NCBI GenBank assembly: GCA_020696885.1
Contig: JAJFMS010000003.1
Location: 1 to 17,713 of the forward strand
Origin: Armatimonadota bacterium
Lineage (GTDB): Bacteria > Armatimonadota > SYMT01
DNA: 17,713 nt
Direction: 5' to 3'
Shown: piece after piece, positions 15,039 to 17,713 of the stretch
Layout: each line of letters opens with the position of its first letter
Numbering within the stretch: position 1 is the stretch's first letter
Program-made: the position numbers and the translations under genes
The notes under the pieces: model-generated
What the model was told of the DNA's origin: nothing
Seen by the model: only the letters and a program-made list of their open reading frames with translations
The model's database searches: none

Positions 15039-15197
15039 GCCGCAGATGAACGCAGATGGACGCAGATGGGGAAGCACCCGGGAAACCCTGGAGGCCCCTT
15101 CAGCCTGGCGACGGTGGGTTGAATTTGACCAATCAAGCAGCCGCCTAATAATCTGCCGCATCCTCTTCATCTGCGTGTATCTGCGTTCATCTGCGGC
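15039..15197. repeat. 159-bp inverted repeat, CCGCAGATG type
   Basis: The 30-base arms 15039-15068 and 15168-15197 are inverted copies that agree at 28 of 30 positions. Each is built from CGCAGATG-like units of period 10 (GCCGCAGATGAACGCAGATG on the left). The arms enclose about 99 bp without a supported gene. The element lies between the pseudopilin stop (15297) and the cytochrome-like gene. The rest of this 350-bp gap holds only the single arm at 14981-15022. Confidence 0.85.
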
Positions 15198-15296
15198 AAA
15201 GACTCCCTGGTTTCTGCCGGCACGTCACCGGCGTACGGCATACAGGGGGAGTGCTCTCGCCCTCCCCCTGCCGATCGGACCGATCTCGCTGATCGA

Positions 15297-16079
15297 TTAG
15301 TTGTTGTCGTAGAGGCAATCCACGCCGCCGCGCGGCGGGTTCACCAGCATGGAGGTGCGATACCACTTCGCGTGCCCGTCTACGAACACGGTGTTGGTGC
15401 CGCCCTGGTGGATGGGCGCCGGCCGGAACCGGTCTCCGGAGTTGCCGGCTCCATAGCAGCAGGCGATGTAGTCCGTGCCGCCCTGGTTCCCCGGCGGGTG
15501 CTGCGGGAAGCGCACGTAGCCGCTGGGGTTCCAGCTCCCCGTGCGCAGGGTCCACTTGGTCGGGTCCTCGTTGTGAAGCACCTGGCCGTTGTCGTTCTCC
15601 ATGTACACGTTGTCGCACACGTAGATCGTGTTCGCGGGAGCCCGGATAGAGCTGATGTTGGTGGTGCCGAACCAGAGCGACCCCGCGTCATCCAGCACGG
15701 TGGGGCTGGCCTGGGTGAGCCGGTAGTTCATGCCGTAGGTGAGGGACCACCCCCAGTCCGCCGGGGTGGCGGCGGGTTGGTAGCTGGGGCAGGTGAAGAT
15801 CTTGCTGTTCTTCACGTACGGCTGAATGAGGTAGTCCCACACTCCCTGCCGCCACGCGACGTGGGTGATGCGGGTGGGGCACAGGGACTCGTCGTAGTCC
15901 TGCACGTACATCATCAGCCCTTTACCGATCTGGTTGAGCTGACTGGCGCAGGAGGTCTTACGAGCTGCTTCTCGGGCCTGCGCGAAGACCGGGAAGAGGA
16001 TGGCCGCCAGGATGGCAATGATCGCAATGACTACGAGAAGCTCGATGAGCGTAAAGCCGCGGCGTCGTTGATGATTCAT
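15297..16079 (-). CDS. Type II secretion/type IV pilus-like pseudopilin with H-X9-DG motif
   Basis: This is a 260-residue protein. It has a class III prepilin leader, MNHQRRRG, with expected cleavage before Phe9 by a prepilin peptidase. Then follows the hydrophobic helix [20 protein letters not shown] (9-28) with Glu at mature position 5. The downstream [20 protein letters not shown] and [10 protein letters not shown] (56-65) are features I associate with the very abundant pseudopilins of Armatimonadota. Near the C-terminus H224 and D234-G235 form an H-X9-DG motif. Six further cysteines (68, 97, 155, 207, 208, 255) suggest disulfides outside the membrane. The role is probably a minor pilin-like or surface protein. 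No assembly ATPase, platform protein or prepilin peptidase is encoded in this window. The leader carries a strong hairpin just upstream of the ribosome site. Confidence 0.9.
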   Translation of the reverse strand: MNHQRRRGFTLIELLVVIAIIAILAAILFPVFAQAREAARKTSCASQLNQIGKGLMMYVQDYDESLCPTRITHVAWRQGVWDYLIQPYVKNSKIFTCPSYQPAATPADWGWSLTYGMNYRLTQASPTVLDDAGSLWFGTTNISSIRAPANTIYVCDNVYMENDNGQVLHNEDPTKWTLRTGSWNPSGYVRFPQHPPGNQGGTDYIACCYGAGNSGDRFRPAPIHQGGTNTVFVDGHAKWYRTSMLVNPPRGGVDCLYDNN

Positions 16080-16096
16080 GACCTCACTCGAAGCGA

Positions 16097-16122
16097 GGGC
16101 TGCCGGGATATTCAGGCAGCCC
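16097..16122 (-). promoter_or_regulatory. Leader hairpin immediately upstream of the pseudopilin ribosome site
   Basis: A perfect 8-bp stem, GGGCTGCC (16097-16104) and GGCAGCCC (16115-16122), has a 10-base loop. In the minus-strand transcript it ends 17 nt before the start codon, just upstream of GAGTGAGG. No T-run follows it, so I read it as a 5' leader structure rather than a terminator. An effect on message stability or translation is inference. Confidence 0.5.
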
Positions 16123-16434
16123 GCGGAATGGAATGAGTTACTGTTCGCTTAGCATTGCGCAACTCCTGCATTGGCTAGATTGCTTAAATTCTTTGAAGCG
16201 CCGTTCCGGTCCGTTCGCTCGCAGCGGAGACCACCGGACAGCGCGGAGGCGGCGTGCGGGATCTCGCCGCGCCTGGTTCGATGATCCGCGACCCTCGCCC
16301 GATGAGGGCGGAGCAAAGTCGGCGAACTCGGGCACCCTGCATGTGAGCGGGTTCAGCGCGCGACAGTCAGGAACCGGGAGCTCCTATTCGGACCGGCCAC
16401 GGTCCTGATCTCCGCTCATCCGGTCCCAGGCTTT
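16123..16434. other. Intergenic region between divergent genes, no supported gene
   Basis: This is the larger part of the roughly 400-bp gap between the divergently transcribed pseudopilin and AhpD-like genes. It must hold the promoters for both directions, but no -35/-10 pair stands out. Open frames on both strands are short, rich in Arg/Ser and lack ribosome sites. The stretch near 16170-16200 is more AT-rich than its surroundings. Confidence 0.5.
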
Positions 16435-16454
16435 CCTGGCAACCGGCCGCCAGG
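16435..16454 (+). promoter_or_regulatory. Hairpin in the leader of the AhpD-like gene
   Basis: A perfect 6-bp stem, CCTGGC (16435-16440) and GCCAGG (16449-16454), encloses the loop AACCGGCC and is followed by TGTTTT. The AGGAG ribosome site begins only about 14 bases later. The segment CTGGCAACCGGCCGCCAGG recalls part of an S-box (SAM-I) riboswitch, but the other helices were not found, so I call it only a leader hairpin. Confidence 0.35.
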
Positions 16455-16480
16455 TGTTTTCAACAGCAGGAGCGCTCGAC

Positions 16481-16831
16481 ATGCAGAAAGACTACCCCGA
16501 GTACCGCGACCACCTGCGAGGCCTGGTCCGGAAGCTGGCCCATGACCTGCCGGGTCCCATCAGCGCGTTCGGCCAGCTCCACGACCGCAGCCTGGCCGAC
16601 GGCGCGCTGAGCGGTAAGGTGAAGGAGCTCATCGCCCTGGGTATCGGCATCACTTCCCGGTGCGACGGCTGCATCGCCTACCATGTCCATGACGCAGTGA
16701 AGGCCGGCGCCACCCGCGCCGAGATCCTGGAGACCATCGGGGTCGCCGTGATGATGGGCGGCGGGCCGGCATCGGTCTACGGCTGCGAGGCGCTGGCGGC
16801 CCTGGAGCAGTTTGAGGTATCGGGGCAGTAG
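16481..16831 (+). CDS. AhpD-like / carboxymuconolactone decarboxylase-family protein
   Basis: The ATG at 16481 was preferred to one at 16454 because AGGAG lies 8 nt upstream. The 116-residue product matches the size of a single AhpD-like core domain. It has the redox signature RCDGCIAYH (60-68): Cys61 and Cys64 form the CxxC pair, with His68 downstream, and the helix KVKELIALGIGITSR precedes it. The tail of the domain, AGATRAEILETIGVAVMMGG (75-94), is also typical. Members reduce peroxides or other disulfide partners through the CxxC, or decarboxylate gamma-carboxymuconolactone; the CxxC points to the redox type. There is no signal peptide, so it is cytosolic. It is the only plus-strand gene here, with no peroxiredoxin beside it, and it faces the lipoprotein gene convergently. 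GC content matches the neighbours. Confidence 0.88.
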   Translation: MQKDYPEYRDHLRGLVRKLAHDLPGPISAFGQLHDRSLADGALSGKVKELIALGIGITSRCDGCIAYHVHDAVKAGATRAEILETIGVAVMMGGGPASVYGCEALAALEQFEVSGQ

Positions 16832-16842
16832 CGGCGGGACCT

Positions 16843-16865
16843 CGGACGCGTCTTAACCGCGTCCG
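16843..16865. terminator. Probable bidirectional terminator between convergent genes
   Basis: An 8-bp perfect stem, CGGACGCG (16843-16850) and CGCGTCCG (16858-16865), has the loop TCTTAAC. It lies 11 bp after the AhpD-like stop and 24 bp before the stop of the convergent lipoprotein gene. A further GGCCGCGGCC palindrome overlaps its right edge. There is no T-run, so the call rests on the stem and the position. Confidence 0.6.
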
Positions 16866-16888
16866 GCCGCGGCCGGGACCCTTTGCAG

Positions 16889-17704
16889 CTACTTCGCTCC
16901 GGGCATCACCCGGAACTCGATATCGCTGGGGCTCTCCGCCAGCTTGACCTCGTTGGCATTGTAGGCGGTGACGGTGCAGCGGTATTCGCCCGGGGCCAGC
17001 GGCTTGTCCAGCGCATACGACTCGCCTTCCACGCGCTTGTTGATGTAGTCGTAATCGGTCACCGCGCCGGAAGCGGTGTCCGCGTTGATGCTGAACTTGT
17101 AGTAGGCGGCGTCCGGATACGGCTTCCACTTCACCTCCAGGGCCTCCGCCGCCATCTTGGAGCCGGCCTTGGGAGCGAGCAGCTTCAGGTCGCTCTTGAA
17201 CAGGTTGGTGTCCGGCGCGAAGTAGGTCTTGCCCGGCTCGATCGGGTACTTCGCGGTGCGCATGATCCCCGAGGTCGCGAAGACGTAGTAGTTGGAGTCG
17301 AAGACCTTCACCAGCAAGCCTTCATAGACGCGCGGGGTGACGTTCTTCAGCAGATACTCGCCGTTGGCGTCCGTCTTCGTCTTGAACGTCTCGCCCCCGC
17401 CCCCGCCCACGAAGCGGCTGAACGTCTCGCACAGCTTCACTTCGATGCCGGCCGCCGGCTTCTCGTTGAAGAGGACCCGCCCCTGGACGTTGCCCTTCCC
17501 CGCGGCGGGCGGCTCCTTCTCCACCCCGGGGCCCGAGGGGAGGGTGCCATCGGCATTCGCGACCGGCTTCTTCGCCGTGGCCGCCGCCGGGGCCGGAGAG
17601 CCGGCGGACTGCCCGCCGGAGCTGGCCTCGGGGGAGCTGCCGCAGCCGGACAGGAAGAGCGCGGACAGCAGCGGAGCAGCGACGGACCAACGCAAGGTGG
17701 GCAT
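16889..17704 (-). CDS. Lipoprotein with a carboxypeptidase-regulatory-like domain
   Basis: This is a 271-residue protein. Its signal peptide MPTLRWSVAAPLLSALFLSG ends in the lipobox LSGC (lipidated Cys21), followed by a low-complexity Ser/Gly/Pro/Ala linker (22-70). From about residue 72, GNVQGRVLFNEKPAAGIEVKL and TKTDANGEYLLKNV show the pattern of a carboxypeptidase-regulatory-like (prealbumin-type) beta-sandwich. A second beta domain, about 185-271, contains LEVKWKPYPDAAYYKFSI and ends with the FRV strand, in the manner of a fibronectin III-like module. There are no catalytic residues; the role is probably binding or structure at the cell envelope. The ATG at 17704 has GAGGG 5 nt upstream at the window edge, so the start is close to certain, but the promoter is outside the window. 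Lipoproteins of this kind often sit near pseudopilin genes in planctomycete-like genomes; here an AhpD-like gene intervenes. Confidence 0.88.
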   Translation of the reverse strand: MPTLRWSVAAPLLSALFLSGCGSSPEASSGGQSAGSPAPAAATAKKPVANADGTLPSGPGVEKEPPAAGKGNVQGRVLFNEKPAAGIEVKLCETFSRFVGGGGGETFKTKTDANGEYLLKNVTPRVYEGLLVKVFDSNYYVFATSGIMRTAKYPIEPGKTYFAPDTNLFKSDLKLLAPKAGSKMAAEALEVKWKPYPDAAYYKFSINADTASGAVTDYDYINKRVEGESYALDKPLAPGEYRCTVTAYNANEVKLAESPSDIEFRVMPGAK

Positions 17705-17713
17705 GGGACCCTC

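Noticed and set aside
14945..15136. Upstream in-frame extension of the cytochrome-like gene
   Set aside because: The extra residues translate the CACCGCAGAG and CCGCAGATG repeats, and they would bury the signal peptide inside the protein.
15297..16079. Planctomycete DUF1559 assignment for the pseudopilin
   Set aside because: It shares H-X9-DG, but the [16 protein letters not shown] and MMYVQDYDE segments differ from the LLLPAVQKVREAA form I know from planctomycetes.
16133..16408. Plus-strand open frame of 91 codons in the divergent gap
   Set aside because: No ribosome site, no recognisable domain, Arg/Ser-rich composition, and it overlaps the likely promoter region of the pseudopilin.

Overview
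The window is high-GC bacterial DNA with ten genes, nine on the minus strand. The only plus-strand gene is an AhpD-like gene near the right end. The best clue to the host is the pseudopilin at 15297-16079. Its N-terminus ([19 protein letters not shown], then [14 protein letters not shown] and [10 protein letters not shown]) is the form I associate with Armatimonadota rather than with the DUF1559 proteins of Planctomycetes. A lipoprotein and many Sec-type leaders fit a diderm cell. The phylum is an inference from memory of that family.

Layout, left to right. 1-210 is the 5' part of a small hypothetical gene cut by the window edge. 344-3582 holds three exported proteins: a GATase1-like protein, an SGNH hydrolase and a PQQ-type beta-propeller. 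3769-6528 encodes a 919-residue exported right-handed beta-helix protein. 6890-13215 is a two-gene unit: a SARP-type regulator fused to an AAA_35-like ATPase is followed 11 bp later by a 1498-residue protein with a related ATPase, a transmembrane helix, a coiled coil, about 14 WD40-like blades and TPR-like repeats. 13559-14944 is an exported protein with one CxxCH haem site. 15297-16079 is the pseudopilin. 16481-16831 is the AhpD-like protein. 16889-17704 is a lipoprotein with a carboxypeptidase-regulatory-like domain.

Functionally, most gene products are exported (signal peptide, lipobox or prepilin leader) and have no obvious shared pathway. The exception is the SARP-ATPase / ATPase-WD40 pair, which looks like a two-component STAND-type signalling unit and is the strongest candidate for an undescribed system here.

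The second theme is the spaces between genes. Five of the larger intergenic gaps on the minus strand carry short-period or inverted repeats of four types. They are a CACCACAAAG-type repeat, a CCGCAGATG-type inverted repeat, a GGAGTAAT octamer inverted repeat, and a composite element with GTGTTGG/GTGTTCG heptamers and a TTCGAAACTCG-type end. Two copies of the composite element, in the same orientation, bracket the two-gene ATPase unit, and one supplies the last ~35 codons of the cytochrome-like gene. I see no tRNA, rRNA, CRISPR array, transposase or integrase gene.
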